From Kitasatospora atroaurantiaca (GTDB taxonomy: Bacteria; Actinomycetota; Actinomycetes; Streptomycetales; Streptomycetaceae): a stretch of 64,000 nucleotides of DNA. Numbering within the stretch: the first letter of the stretch is position 1; the number at the start of each line of letters is the position of its first letter. Below, piece by piece: positions 56,058-63,767 of this stretch. The stretch spans positions 4,712,001 to 4,776,000 of the forward strand of contig NZ_VIVR01000001.1 of NCBI RefSeq assembly GCF_007828955.1, in the 5' to 3' direction. The notes below the pieces were generated by a model that saw only the letters and a list, made by a program, of their open reading frames with translations, made no database searches and had not been told where the DNA came from. The position numbers and the translations under genes were made by a program.

Positions 56058-56867
56058 ATGACAGGCACTGGAGACGAAAAGCACTACGGGCACGGTCCCG
56101 AGCAGGTCGACGCGCCCGCACGGAAGAGGGCCTGGCCGGAGAAGCGCAAGGGCCCGGTGCTGCTGCGCCGGGATCAGGTGGAGTCGAGCACCACCGACCA
56201 GCGGCTGCTGGACACCACCGGCCCGACCGACTGGCTGCACACCGACCCGTGGCGGGTCTGGCGGATCACCTCGGAGTTCGTCGAGGGCTTCGGCGCGCTG
56301 GCCGAGCTCCCCGCTGCGATCAGCGTCTTCGGCTCCGCCAGGACTCCCGTCGACTCGGACGAGTACAAGGCGGGCGTGGCGATCGGCCGGGCACTCGCCG
56401 AGGCCGGGTACGCGGTCATCACCGGTGGCGGGCCCGGTGCGATGGAGGCGGCCAACCGGGGCGCCTCGGACGCGGGGGGCCTCTCGGTCGGTCTCGGCAT
56501 CGAGCTGCCCTTCGAGCAGGGGCTCAACGAGTTCGTCGACCTCGGGCTGAACTTCCGTTACTTCTTCGTCCGCAAGACGATGTTCGTGAAGTACGCCCAG
56601 GGGTTCGTGGTGCTGCCGGGCGGGCTCGGCACGCTGGACGAGCTCTTCGAGGCGCTGACGCTGGTTCAGACCAAGAAGGTGACCCGGTTCCCGGTGATCC
56701 TCTTCGGCAGCGCCTACTGGGGCGGCCTGGTCGAGTGGCTGAAGAACACCCTCGTCGCCGAGGGCAAGGCCTCCCCGCCGGACCTGGAGCTCTTCCACGT
56801 CACGGACGAGATCGAAGAGGTGCTCAAGATCCTCGAGGAGAGCCGCCGCCCCAACGGCGAGATCTGA
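56058..56867 (+). CDS. LOG-family Rossmann-fold nucleotide phosphoribohydrolase (TIGR00730)
   Basis: A 269-aa protein of the LOG / 'lysine decarboxylase-like' family that releases free base from nucleoside 5'-monophosphates. The catalytic signature GGGPGAMEAANRGASDAGG (~residues 127-145) and PGGLGTLDELFEALTLVQTK (~191-210) are intact. The N-terminal ~70 residues (KRKGPVLLRRDQVESSTTDQ) are typical of the longer actinobacterial type. In M. tuberculosis the homologue makes cytokinins and lies near dapE in the same way. ATG 56058 is the only sensible start. The physiological substrate is unknown. Confidence 0.92.
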   Translation: MTGTGDEKHYGHGPEQVDAPARKRAWPEKRKGPVLLRRDQVESSTTDQRLLDTTGPTDWLHTDPWRVWRITSEFVEGFGALAELPAAISVFGSARTPVDSDEYKAGVAIGRALAEAGYAVITGGGPGAMEAANRGASDAGGLSVGLGIELPFEQGLNEFVDLGLNFRYFFVRKTMFVKYAQGFVVLPGGLGTLDELFEALTLVQTKKVTRFPVILFGSAYWGGLVEWLKNTLVAEGKASPPDLELFHVTDEIEEVLKILEESRRPNGEI

Positions 56868-56907
56868 CCCGGTACGTCGGGGCACGTGACCGCCAGGGCA
56901 ACCACAA

Positions 56908-56981
56908 CAGGGGCGCGGGGAACTGCGCGCGCAACCGTGCACCTTCGTTGTGCCCTGGTCGCGCAGTTCCCCGCGCCCCTG
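56908..56981. repeat. Palindromic intergenic repeat, copy 3 (no insert)
   Basis: CAGGGGCGCGGGGAACTGCG at left pairs with its inverse at right (about 56960-56981) around an A/T-richer loop. It lacks the 31-bp block of copies 1 and 2. It may also act as terminator for the LOG gene and the convergent folP2-type gene. Confidence 0.75.
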
Positions 56982-57033
56982 GGGGGACCCGAACGCGTAT
57001 GGTGCACCGCGCCCCGGGGGGACCCACACGCGT
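56981..57033. repeat. Direct repeat beside palindromic repeat copy 3
   Basis: GGGGGGACCCGAACGCGT (from ~56981) recurs as GGGGGGACCCACACGCGT (from ~57016), 16 of 18 identical, 35 bp apart. Its meaning is unclear; it may be a replication or insertion scar. Confidence 0.45.
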
Positions 57034-57041
57034 GCGGGCCG

Positions 57042-57905
57042 CTAGGCCAGGCCTCGGCGGGCGACCGCCGGGGGGCGGATGCCCCGGATCGAGGCGACCA
57101 TGTCCAGCACCTGCCGCGTCTCCGCCACCTGGTGCACCCGGTAGACCTGGGCGCCCAGCCAGGCGGAGACGGCGGTGGTCGCCAGGGTGCCGAGCAGCCG
57201 CTCGTCCACCGGCTTGTCGAGCGTCTCGCCGACGAAGTCCTTGTTGGAGAGCGAGACCAGCACCGGGAAGCCCGTAGCCGTCATCTCGGGCAGCCTGCGG
57301 GTGGCCTCCAGCGAGTGCCGGGTGTTCTTGCCGAAGTCATGGCCCGGGTCGATGATCAGGGCGTCCCGGCGGACGCCGAGCCCGGCGGCCCGCTCGGCGA
57401 GGCCGACCGTGACCCGCAGGATGTCGGCCATCACGTCCTGGTAGCCGACCCGGTGCGGCCGGGTGCGCGGCTCGGCGCCGCCCGCGTGGGTGCAGACCAG
57501 CCCGACGTCGTACCGGGCGGCGACCTCGGCGAGCTTCGGGTCCACCCCGCCCCAGGCGTCGTTGAGCAGGTCGGCGCCGACCTCGCAGACCGCCTCGCCG
57601 ACCTCGTGGCGCCAGGTGTCCACGCTGATCACGGCTTCGGGGTGGCGCTTGCGCAGCTCGGCCACGAAGGGCACGGTACGCCGCAGCTCCTCCTCGGCCG
57701 TGACCTCCTCGCCCGGGCCCGCCTTGACCCCGCCGATGTCCAGGATCGCGGCTCCCTCGGCCACCGCGCGGTCGGCGGCGGCGAAGGCGGCCTCGTCGGC
57801 GAAGGTGGCGCCCCGGTCGAAGAAGGAGTCGGGGGTGCGGTTGACGATGGCCATGATCACCAGCTCGTCGTCGCCGAACTCGCGTGGGCCCAGGCGCAGT
57901 GCCAC
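57042..57905 (-). CDS. folP2: Dihydropteroate synthase paralogue (FolP2-like)
   Basis: A 287-aa TIM-barrel protein of the DHPS family. GTG 57905 (GGAG 6 nt upstream) removes a ~23-residue leader. Recognisable strands: MAIVNRTPDSFFDRGATF, ILDIGGVKAGPGEEV, AVISVDTWRHEVGE, LLNDAWGGVD, LIIDPGHDFGKNTRHSLEA, VLVSLSNKDFVGETLD and VYRVHQV. Compared with catalytic FolP, the pABA-loop motif S-T-R-P is replaced by VKAGP and the pterin-site SRKSF by SNKDF. These match mycobacterial FolP2 (Rv1207), which lacks DHPS activity. The neighbourhood order (dapE, LOG, this gene, DivIVA, tag) also matches. Therefore a true folate role is doubtful. Confidence 0.88.
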   Translation of the reverse strand: MALRLGPREFGDDELVIMAIVNRTPDSFFDRGATFADEAAFAAADRAVAEGAAILDIGGVKAGPGEEVTAEEELRRTVPFVAELRKRHPEAVISVDTWRHEVGEAVCEVGADLLNDAWGGVDPKLAEVAARYDVGLVCTHAGGAEPRTRPHRVGYQDVMADILRVTVGLAERAAGLGVRRDALIIDPGHDFGKNTRHSLEATRRLPEMTATGFPVLVSLSNKDFVGETLDKPVDERLLGTLATTAVSAWLGAQVYRVHQVAETRQVLDMVASIRGIRPPAVARRGLA

Positions 57906-58011
57906 CGGTATCTCCTCCAGAGCTTCCCCGGGTGCAATGATGGGCCCCGGCCTATTCACGGACCATGATCCCACTAATGCCGGGGTCGGCCGGGAGTTCG
58001 GAGGACAGCTC

Positions 58012-58419
58012 GTGTTCTGGGTGATCGTGGCGGCGATGGCCGTGGTGGTCGGCGGCGCCGCGCTGGTGGCACTGGGTGGAGGCGGTGTACTGCCCGAGGC
58101 GGTGCACGACCGGATCGCGGCCCGGCTCCCGCAGGACCGCCCGCTGAGCAGGCACGACGTGGACGAGATCCGGCTGCCGATGGCCGTGCGCGGCTACCGG
58201 ATGGACGAGGTGGACGACGTCCTGGACCGCCTCGGTGCCGAACTGGCGTACCGCGACTCGAAGATCGCCGAGCTGGAGGCCGCGGCGGCCGTCCGCGGCG
58301 CGGTGGAGGCGACCCCGGGCGAGGTGAAGGGCGAGGAGCCGCTGCCGGGCCTGGAGGACTTCGCCAAGGTCGTCAGCGTGGAGAAGAAGCCCGCGAACGG
58401 GTCGGCGGCGGAGAAGTGA
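58012..58419 (+). CDS. DivIVA-domain membrane protein
   Basis: A 135-aa protein starting with one membrane helix (FWVIVAAMAVVVGGAALVAL), then the DivIVA N-terminal motif LPMAVRGYRMDEVDDVLDRL (~residues 62-81) and a coiled-coil (ELAYRDSKIAELEAAAA). The DivIVA motif normally binds curved membranes or recruits polar growth factors; here the protein is membrane-tethered and short. GTG 58012 was chosen (GGAGG 8 nt upstream). It overlaps tag by 4 bp. In mycobacteria a DivIVA-like protein (Rv1209) sits at the same place. A role in cell-wall growth positioning is inferred. Confidence 0.85.
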   Translation: MFWVIVAAMAVVVGGAALVALGGGGVLPEAVHDRIAARLPQDRPLSRHDVDEIRLPMAVRGYRMDEVDDVLDRLGAELAYRDSKIAELEAAAAVRGAVEATPGEVKGEEPLPGLEDFAKVVSVEKKPANGSAAEK

Positions 58420-58997
58420 CCGGTCCGGTTCTCGGCCCGGACGGCCTGCGCCGCTGCGCGTGGGGCGAGTCGACGGACGACTACCGCGTCTACCACGACA
58501 CCGAGTGGGGCCGGCCCGTGCACGGCGACGACGCCCTGTTCGAGCGGATCTCCCTGGAGGCGTTCCAGTCCGGCCTGTCCTGGATCACCATCCTGCGCAG
58601 GCGGGAGGGCTTCCGGGCGGCCTTCGCGGGCTTCGAGATCGCGAAGGTGGCCGCGTACGGGCCCGCGGAGGCCGAGCGGCTGCTGCTGGACACCGGCATC
58701 ATCCGCAACCGCGCCAAGATCGAGGCGACCATCGCCAACGCCCGCGCGGCGCTCGAGCTGACCGGCGGTCTGGACGCGCTGGTCTGGCGCTTCGCGGGCG
58801 ATCCGGACCGGCCGGCACCCCGCACGCTGGAGGAGGTACCGGCCGTCACGCCCGAGTCGACGGCGCTGGCCAAGGAGCTCAAGAAGCAGGGCTTCCGCTT
58901 CGTCGGCCCCACTACGGCGTACGCGCTGATGCAGGCCTGCGGCCTGGTCAACGATCACCTGGCGGAGTGCCACGTGCGGGGTCAGCGGCCCACGTAG
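58416..58997 (+). CDS. tag: DNA-3-methyladenine glycosylase I
   Basis: A 193-aa base-excision enzyme that removes 3-methyladenine. N-terminal RCAWGES and YHDTEWGRPVHGDDALFERI, then LEAFQSGLSWITILRRREGF (helix-hairpin-helix glycosylase core with the catalytic Glu in LEAF), and C-terminal GLVNDHLAECHVRG. Cys and His near the start plus H-x3-C in DHLAEC give the zinc snap of Tag. GTG 58416 overlaps the DivIVA-domain gene stop. It overlaps by 16 bp the convergent enoyl-CoA hydratase gene. Confidence 0.95.
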   Translation: MTGPVLGPDGLRRCAWGESTDDYRVYHDTEWGRPVHGDDALFERISLEAFQSGLSWITILRRREGFRAAFAGFEIAKVAAYGPAEAERLLLDTGIIRNRAKIEATIANARAALELTGGLDALVWRFAGDPDRPAPRTLEEVPAVTPESTALAKELKKQGFRFVGPTTAYALMQACGLVNDHLAECHVRGQRPT

Positions 58998-59782
58998 GCC
59001 GGCTTCTCCTTGGCGATGAAGGCGCGGACCGCGATCCTGTGGTCCTCGCTCGCCCCGGCGAGGGTCTGCAGCTCGTCCTCCTTGTCGAGCAGCTCGCTCA
59101 GCGAGTGCGAGGCGCCGTACGCCAGCGACTCCTTGATGGCGCCGAACGCGACCGTCGGGCCCTCGGCCAGCTGCTTGGCGAACGCGCGGGCGGTGGCGGC
59201 CAGTTCGGCGGCCGGGACGACCTGGGTGGCCAGGCCCAGGGTGAGTGCCTCGGGCGCCTTGACGGTACGGGGGAGCATCAGCAGCTCCGTCGCCCTGGCG
59301 TGTCCGACCAGCCGGGGCAGCGTCCACGACGCGCCCGAGTCGGCGGTGAGTGCGACCCCGGCGAAAGAGGTGTTGAAGCCGGCCGTGTCGGCGACGATCC
59401 GGAAGTCGCAGGCGAAGGCCAGCGACGCGCCCGCGCCCGCAGCGACTCCGCCGACCGCGGCGACGGTCGGCTTGCGCATCCCGGCGAGCGCCCGCACCAG
59501 CGGGTTGTAGTGCTCGGCGACGGTCTTCAGCGCCCCCTCACCGGTCTCCTCGGCGCGCTGCAGCAGGCCCAGGTGCTCCTTCAGGTCCTGGCCGACACAG
59601 AACGCCTTCTCCCCGGCGCCGGTGAGCAGCACCGCCCGGACGGCGGTGTCCTCCGCCGCCGCGATCACGGTGTCGCGCAGGGCCGCCTTGGTGGCGGTGT
59701 CCAGGGCGTTCATCGCGTCGGGCCGGTTGATGGTGATGACGGCGAGGCCGCCGTCCAGCTCGTACAGCACGGAATCTGACAT
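58982..59782 (-). CDS. Enoyl-CoA hydratase/isomerase family protein
   Basis: A 266-aa crotonase-fold enzyme. INRPDAMNALDTATKAALRD and LTGAGEKAFCVGQDLKEHLG give the first part of the active site. KPTVAAVGGVAAGAGASLAF is the oxyanion-hole region, followed by DFRIVADTAGFNTSFAGVAL. At the usual catalytic Glu positions this sequence has Ala/Asp (AGFNTSF; LTADSGASWTLPRLVG), as in PaaG-type isomerases where one Asp suffices. It resembles 2-(1,2-epoxy-1,2-dihydrophenyl)acetyl-CoA isomerase, but the pathway is not shown. ATG 59782 with GGGAG upstream was chosen; the longer 347-aa frame adds Pro/Arg-rich sequence. Confidence 0.9.
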   Translation of the reverse strand: MSDSVLYELDGGLAVITINRPDAMNALDTATKAALRDTVIAAAEDTAVRAVLLTGAGEKAFCVGQDLKEHLGLLQRAEETGEGALKTVAEHYNPLVRALAGMRKPTVAAVGGVAAGAGASLAFACDFRIVADTAGFNTSFAGVALTADSGASWTLPRLVGHARATELLMLPRTVKAPEALTLGLATQVVPAAELAATARAFAKQLAEGPTVAFGAIKESLAYGASHSLSELLDKEDELQTLAGASEDHRIAVRAFIAKEKPAYVGR

Positions 59783-60093
59783 GGGCGAGGGCTCCCGGGG
59801 GTTTCGGTGGATCCGAGGTGTCGTCGGGTGGGACGGTGTCAGCATGCCCGAGTGCCGCGTCCGCTGGGGAGTGTGAGGTGTGGCACCTTTCCGTGCCGTC
59901 CGAAGTGCCGAACGTATGGGGCTTCTGGCACGTAATGAGGCGGTCTGGGCGGGTGCGGCCGCGGATGCGGAGAGAGTGATGTTGGTCATCGGGCCTTCGC
60001 ATGCGGGATAATGGCTTCCGATCAATGCGTTCGATACCGGCGGTGGACGGACTGCCGGTACGTAGCTGAGCGGTTGCAGGAAGGGGAACGAGC
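59783..60093. promoter_or_regulatory. Divergent promoter region of enoyl-CoA hydratase and DUF3117 genes
   Basis: A 311-bp gap. A good + strand vegetative promoter reads TTGGTC (59982-59987), 19-bp spacer, GATAAT (60007-60012), placing transcription start near 60020 and a ~75-nt leader before DUF3117. No - strand promoter boxes are convincing. Confidence 0.5.
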
Positions 60094-60261
60094 ATGGCGG
60101 CCATGAAGCCGCGGACGGGTGACGGCCCGCTCGAGGTCACCAAAGAGGGGCGGGGCATCATCATGCGAGTTCCGCTCGAGGGCGGCGGGCGCCTCGTGGT
60201 GGAGCTCACGCCCGATGAGGCCAACGCCCTGGGCGAGGCCCTGAAGCAGGCCTGCGGCTGA
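60094..60261 (+). CDS. DUF3117 family protein
   Basis: A 55-aa protein: MAAMKPRTGDGPLEVTKEGR, then IIMRVPLEGGGRLVVELTPDEANALGEALK and a Cys near the C-terminus. It is a near-invariant, single-copy actinobacterial family (Rv1211 in M. tuberculosis) that lies downstream of tag there too. ATG 60094 has GGAAGGGG upstream. Predicted as a small beta-alpha soluble protein; its function is unknown. It has its own vegetative-type promoter and ends before a strong hairpin. Confidence 0.92.
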   Translation: MAAMKPRTGDGPLEVTKEGRGIIMRVPLEGGGRLVVELTPDEANALGEALKQACG

Positions 60262-60300
60262 CGCAGCGGGTGCTCCCCTCCATCTCCCTGGAGATGCGCG

Positions 60301-60337
60301 CAGAGCCCGGGTCCGGACACACCGGACCCGGGCTCTG
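60301..60337. terminator. Bidirectional terminator between DUF3117 and O-methyltransferase genes
   Basis: A perfect 16-bp stem (60301-60316 with 60322-60337) with a 5-nt ACACA loop lies between convergent stop codons (60261 and 60427). Confidence 0.88.
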
Positions 60338-60426
60338 TGTCATCCGGGCGCGCTCGGAGCCTCCGCCGGCAGATCAGGCAGCCGAACGGCCCCGGGGTGC
60401 CCGAACCTGATCGACCTTCCCGGCGC

Positions 60427-61197
60427 CTACCGCTTGACGGCGCAGAGCAGCCCGTCGCTGACCGGAATCAGCGCGGGCAGCAGCAGGTCGCTCTCCCGTA
60501 CGTCCCGGACCAGCTCCCGTACGGCGTGGGTCTGCGGATCCCGGTGCTCGGGCTCGGCGAGCCGGCCCTCCTGGAACACGCCCTCGAAGCAGACCATCCC
60601 GCCGGGCCGCAGCAGGCGCAACGATTCTGCAAGGTACTGCTGCGACTCGGCCGGGTCACCGTCGCAGAAGACCAGGTCGTACTGGCCGTCGGCGAGCCGA
60701 GGCAGCACGTCCAGCGCCTGGCCGGGAATGAAGCGTGCGCGGTTCGAGGCGAAGCCGGCCGCGTGGTACGCCTCGCGGGCGAACTGCTGGTGCACCGGCT
60801 CGGCGTCCACGGTGGTCAGTACGCCGTCCGGGCGCATCCCGCGCAGCAGGTAGACGCCGGAGACACCCGTCCCGGTACCGATCTCGGCCACCGCCTTGGC
60901 GTCCAGCGCCGCCGCCAGCAGCCGCAGGCAGGCCCCGCCGCTCGGCCCGATCGCCCGGATGCCCGTCCGCGCGGACTGGGCCCGGGCGTAGGTCAGCACC
61001 GCGTCCTCGCCGACGTAGGTGTCGGCGAGGGCCGCACGCGCGGGCCCGAACTCGGTGATGGCTGCCTCTTTCGGAGCGCCGGCTGTCGGCCGGATGGCGA
61101 CCTGATGTCGATATTTCCAGCCACAGATTACTGGCCGACCGGGAACCGCGTTCGAAGACCGGCCGTTGCTCTGTAAGGGAAAGGGCGGTCGGCCCAC
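60427..61197 (-). CDS. O-methyltransferase, class I SAM-dependent (Rv1220c-like)
   Basis: A 256-aa methyltransferase of the COMT/caffeoyl-CoA type. Motif I VAEIGTGTGVSGVYLLRGM, then GVLTTVDAEPVHQQFAREAY, LPRLADGQYDLVFCDGDPAE (metal/substrate region) and LRLLRPGGMVCFEG. The first ~45 residues are poorly conserved. GTG 61197 (GGAAG upstream) is the only start before the motifs without an interruption, but the N-terminus may be shorter with an unusual codon. It is divergent from the sigE-type gene, as Rv1220c is from sigE in M. tuberculosis. Substrate unknown. Confidence 0.87.
   Translation of the reverse strand: MGRPPFPLQSNGRSSNAVPGRPVICGWKYRHQVAIRPTAGAPKEAAITEFGPARAALADTYVGEDAVLTYARAQSARTGIRAIGPSGGACLRLLAAALDAKAVAEIGTGTGVSGVYLLRGMRPDGVLTTVDAEPVHQQFAREAYHAAGFASNRARFIPGQALDVLPRLADGQYDLVFCDGDPAESQQYLAESLRLLRPGGMVCFEGVFQEGRLAEPEHRDPQTHAVRELVRDVRESDLLLPALIPVSDGLLCAVKR
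61142..61167 (+). promoter_or_regulatory. Candidate ECF-sigma promoter of sigE-type gene
   Basis: GGAACC (61142-61147), 16-bp spacer, CGTT (61164-61167): the form GGAAC-N16-18-CGTT recognised by SigE/SigR-type ECF factors. It lies 113 bp before the sigma start at 61280, inside the 5' end of the divergent O-methyltransferase frame, and suggests autoregulation. Confidence 0.55.
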
Positions 61198-61279
61198 GTA
61201 CGGCTTCCGCGGAGCTCGCGGTAGCCGTCCTGGAGTGGCTGTCTAGCACTTTTATCCAGATCTGACGGGTGAGGTGGAT

Positions 61280-62125
61280 ATGGTGGTGGCCCTGCTGGGC
61301 AGAAGAGCCGACCGAGGAGGTGTGGCCGAGGGCGACGTCCCTGTGCTGCGGCAACTCCGCGGCACCTCGTCGGCCCGTACGCCGAAGCCCGTGATGAACC
61401 AGCCTGCGCACTCTCCCCTGGACAAGTCGACCGCAGCCGACACCGCGATGGCCGAGGCCCCCGCCGCGCTCGCGACCTTCGCCGAGGGCCCCGACGCGCA
61501 GACCTGGACGCCTCCCTCCTGGGAGGAGATCGTCGAGGCGCACAGCGCCCGTGTCTACCGCCTGGCCTACCGCCTGACGGGAAATCAGCACGACGCCGAG
61601 GACCTGACCCAGGAGGTCTTCGTCCGGGTGTTCCGCTCGCTCTCCACCTACAGCCCCGGCACCTTCGAGGGCTGGCTGCACCGGATCACCACCAACCTCT
61701 TCCTGGACATGGTCCGCCGCCGCCAGCGGATCCGCTTCGACGCCCTGGGCGAGGACGCCGCCGAGCGCCTGCCCAGCCGTGAGCCGAGTCCCGCCCAGCA
61801 CTTCAGCGACACCCACTTCGACGCCGACGTCCAGCAGGCGCTGGACACCCTCGCCCCCGAGTTCCGCGCAGCCGTGGTGCTGTGCGACATCGAGGGCCTC
61901 TCGTACGAGGAGATCGCCGCCACCCTGGGCGTCAAGCTCGGCACGGTGCGCAGCCGCATCCACCGCGGCCGCTCGCACCTGCGGGCCGCCCTGAAGCACC
62001 GTGCCCCCGGCTCCGCCCCCGGGCGGGTCCGCCGTGGTGGCAGCACGGAGCCGGTGGCAGTCGCCGCGCAGGCCGCCGGTGGAGGGGCCGGCCCCTCCGG
62101 CGGGAGTGAACGGGGGCGCTCGTGA
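61280..62125 (+). CDS. sigE: RNA polymerase ECF sigma factor (SigE type)
   Basis: A 281-aa group 4 sigma factor. A ~90-residue N-terminal extension precedes region 2 ([34 protein letters not shown]; ~residues 88-125) with 2.3 residues [20 protein letters not shown]. Region 4 is [20 protein letters not shown] and [23 protein letters not shown] 61280 has GAGG 5 nt upstream; GTG 61274 is an alternative. It overlaps the anti-sigma gene by 4 bp. The layout O-methyltransferase, sigma, anti-sigma and tatB matches M. tuberculosis sigE, which governs envelope stress. It should not be confused with S. coelicolor SigE (CseBC-linked), another family. Confidence 0.93.
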   Translation: MVVALLGRRADRGGVAEGDVPVLRQLRGTSSARTPKPVMNQPAHSPLDKSTAADTAMAEAPAALATFAEGPDAQTWTPPSWEEIVEAHSARVYRLAYRLTGNQHDAEDLTQEVFVRVFRSLSTYSPGTFEGWLHRITTNLFLDMVRRRQRIRFDALGEDAAERLPSREPSPAQHFSDTHFDADVQQALDTLAPEFRAAVVLCDIEGLSYEEIAATLGVKLGTVRSRIHRGRSHLRAALKHRAPGSAPGRVRRGGSTEPVAVAAQAAGGGAGPSGGSERGRS

Positions 62126-63096
62126 GCGGCGCCAACCTTTCGGGATCGGGCCGGCCATCGGGCTCGGGCCGTCCGGCGGGAGCAAGCAGGCTGGAGTCCG
62201 CGGGGAAAGCCCGTCGCGGGCCCGGCTGGGCACAGCTCGGCCGCCGGGGTGAGCCCGCCGAGGCCGCGCCGCAGGGCGACGCCGAGCTGCGGGCCGTCGC
62301 CGTACGCGGCACCGAGCCGCCCGCCGAGGAGCACCACCTGGGAGACCGGCTCTCCGCCTTCGTCGACGGCGAACTCGGCCACGACTCGCGTGATCGCGTC
62401 CAGTCCCATCTGGCGACCTGCCCGGAGTGCCTCGCCGAGGCCGACGAGGGCCGTGCGGTCAAGCACCTGCTGACCCACACCGGCACCCCCGCGCCCTCCT
62501 CCACCCTGATGGCCAGGCTGCTCGCCGTCGCCGCACTGCCGGACGACGAGGAGCAGAGCGGCGGCCCGGGCGGCGGAGCCACGGCGGTGGCCGGCACCAT
62601 CGGCGGCAGCCGGCTGACCGGCGGCTCCTTCGGCCGCGGGGCCGGGGCCTCGTTCGGTGGCGGGGCGCTCGGCGCCGACACGCCGCTGCCCGGGGTCGAC
62701 CCGCGGGCCGGGCGGCCGGACACGGGCTTCCTCTCCAGTCGGCGCACCACGGCCCCCCGCAGCCTGATGCCCCGCCCGCTCGCGGCCCTCACGGAGGCTC
62801 CGGCGGTCCGCCCGGCCGCGCCGCGCGGCCGGCGCTTCGTGTTCGCCGCGGCCGGTGCCTTCTCGGTGGCCGCCGTCACCCTCGGCGGCGTCGGCGGCGT
62901 CTCCTCGGTGACGGGTGAGGACCAGCACGGCACCGCGGTCACCCCGGTCCGGGGCCCTGGCGGCAATGCGGTGGTGCCGATGACGGCCCAGCTGCCGGTG
63001 GACTTCCCGGTCTACCCCGTCCGGGCCTCACACGGCGCGGGCACGGTCCCGGAGACGACGTACAGCCCGACGGCTCTGCAGCACCAGCTCCGCTGA
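62122..63096 (+). CDS. Membrane anti-sigma factor with zinc-finger (ZAS) domain
   Basis: A 324-aa regulator coupled to the sigma factor by GTGA overlap. After a ~70-residue Gly/Ser/Arg-rich start, the ZAS domain has [20 protein letters not shown] and H96-x3-C100-x2-C103 (SHLATCPEC). This is the RsrA/RseA-type zinc motif that can sense redox or hold sigma. One membrane helix follows a Gly/Ala-rich linker ([20 protein letters not shown]), leaving ~75 residues outside that end HQLR. Signal-driven release of the sigma factor, by oxidation or proteolysis, is the likely mechanism but is inferred. Confidence 0.87.
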   Translation: MSGANLSGSGRPSGSGRPAGASRLESAGKARRGPGWAQLGRRGEPAEAAPQGDAELRAVAVRGTEPPAEEHHLGDRLSAFVDGELGHDSRDRVQSHLATCPECLAEADEGRAVKHLLTHTGTPAPSSTLMARLLAVAALPDDEEQSGGPGGGATAVAGTIGGSRLTGGSFGRGAGASFGGGALGADTPLPGVDPRAGRPDTGFLSSRRTTAPRSLMPRPLAALTEAPAVRPAAPRGRRFVFAAAGAFSVAAVTLGGVGGVSSVTGEDQHGTAVTPVRGPGGNAVVPMTAQLPVDFPVYPVRASHGAGTVPETTYSPTALQHQLR

Positions 63097-63240
63097 CAGG
63101 GCGATCCGGTCACGCCACCGGGCGGTCTTTGCCACGGCTTCATCAGGCTGTTGGCCATGGACCGGCCGGTGGCCATTACGCTGTACTGACCGTTGTCCGC
63201 AGAGCTCATCGGGTTCGTCCATCAGGAGCTGGGAGCTTAC

Positions 63241-63663
63241 GTGTTCACAGACATAGGCCCACTCGAGGTCGTGACGCTGGTCATCATGGCCATTGTGATC
63301 TTCGGGCCGGACAAGCTCCCCAAGCTCATCCAGGACGTGATGGGCTTCGTCCGCAAGGTCAGGACCTTCGCGGACAGCGCCAAGCAGGACATCCGCAGCG
63401 AGCTCGGCCCGGAGTTCAAGGACTTCGAGTTCGAGGACCTGCACCCGAAGACCTTCGTCCGCAAGCAGCTGCTCGGCGGCGACGAGGACCCGCTCGGCTT
63501 CAAGGAGATCAGGGACGGCCTGGACATCAAGGCCGCGCTGAACGACGACCCGGTCCCGGCCGCGCCCACCAGCCTGACCAAGACCGCTCCCGCGCCCGCC
63601 ACGGGCGGCGGCGCGCCGTTGAGCGCGGGCGAGCGACCCCCGTTCGACCCCGACGCGACCTGA
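63241..63663 (+). CDS. tatB: Sec-independent translocase protein TatB
   Basis: A 140-aa protein of the twin-arginine translocation receptor. N-terminus VFTDIGPLEVVTLVIMAIVI is the membrane helix, followed by FGPDKLPKLIQDVMGFVRKV (F-G-P-x-K-L-P hinge and amphipathic helix) and a charged, Pro-rich cytoplasmic tail. The FTDIGPLE glutamate contacting TatC is present. GTG 63241 (GGGAG upstream) was chosen. It is located after the anti-sigma gene as in mycobacteria. The gap of 144 bp lacks an htrA gene. Confidence 0.94.
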   Translation: MFTDIGPLEVVTLVIMAIVIFGPDKLPKLIQDVMGFVRKVRTFADSAKQDIRSELGPEFKDFEFEDLHPKTFVRKQLLGGDEDPLGFKEIRDGLDIKAALNDDPVPAAPTSLTKTAPAPATGGGAPLSAGERPPFDPDAT

Positions 63664-63674
63664 GCTTTTTCGCG

Positions 63675-63713
63675 CGACGCCCCGCCCGGCCCGGTCGGCT
63701 GAGCGGGGCGTCG
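63675..63713 (+). terminator. Terminator after tatB
   Basis: CGACGCCCCGC (63675-63685) pairs with GCGGGGCGTCG (63703-63713); a TTTTT tract precedes the stem on the + strand, so it may function best for the opposite strand. Confidence 0.7.
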
Positions 63714-63767
63714 GCATGTGCGCCGCTATTGTGCTGGCAGGCGACAGCGCGTTGAGGAGGCCCGGGG

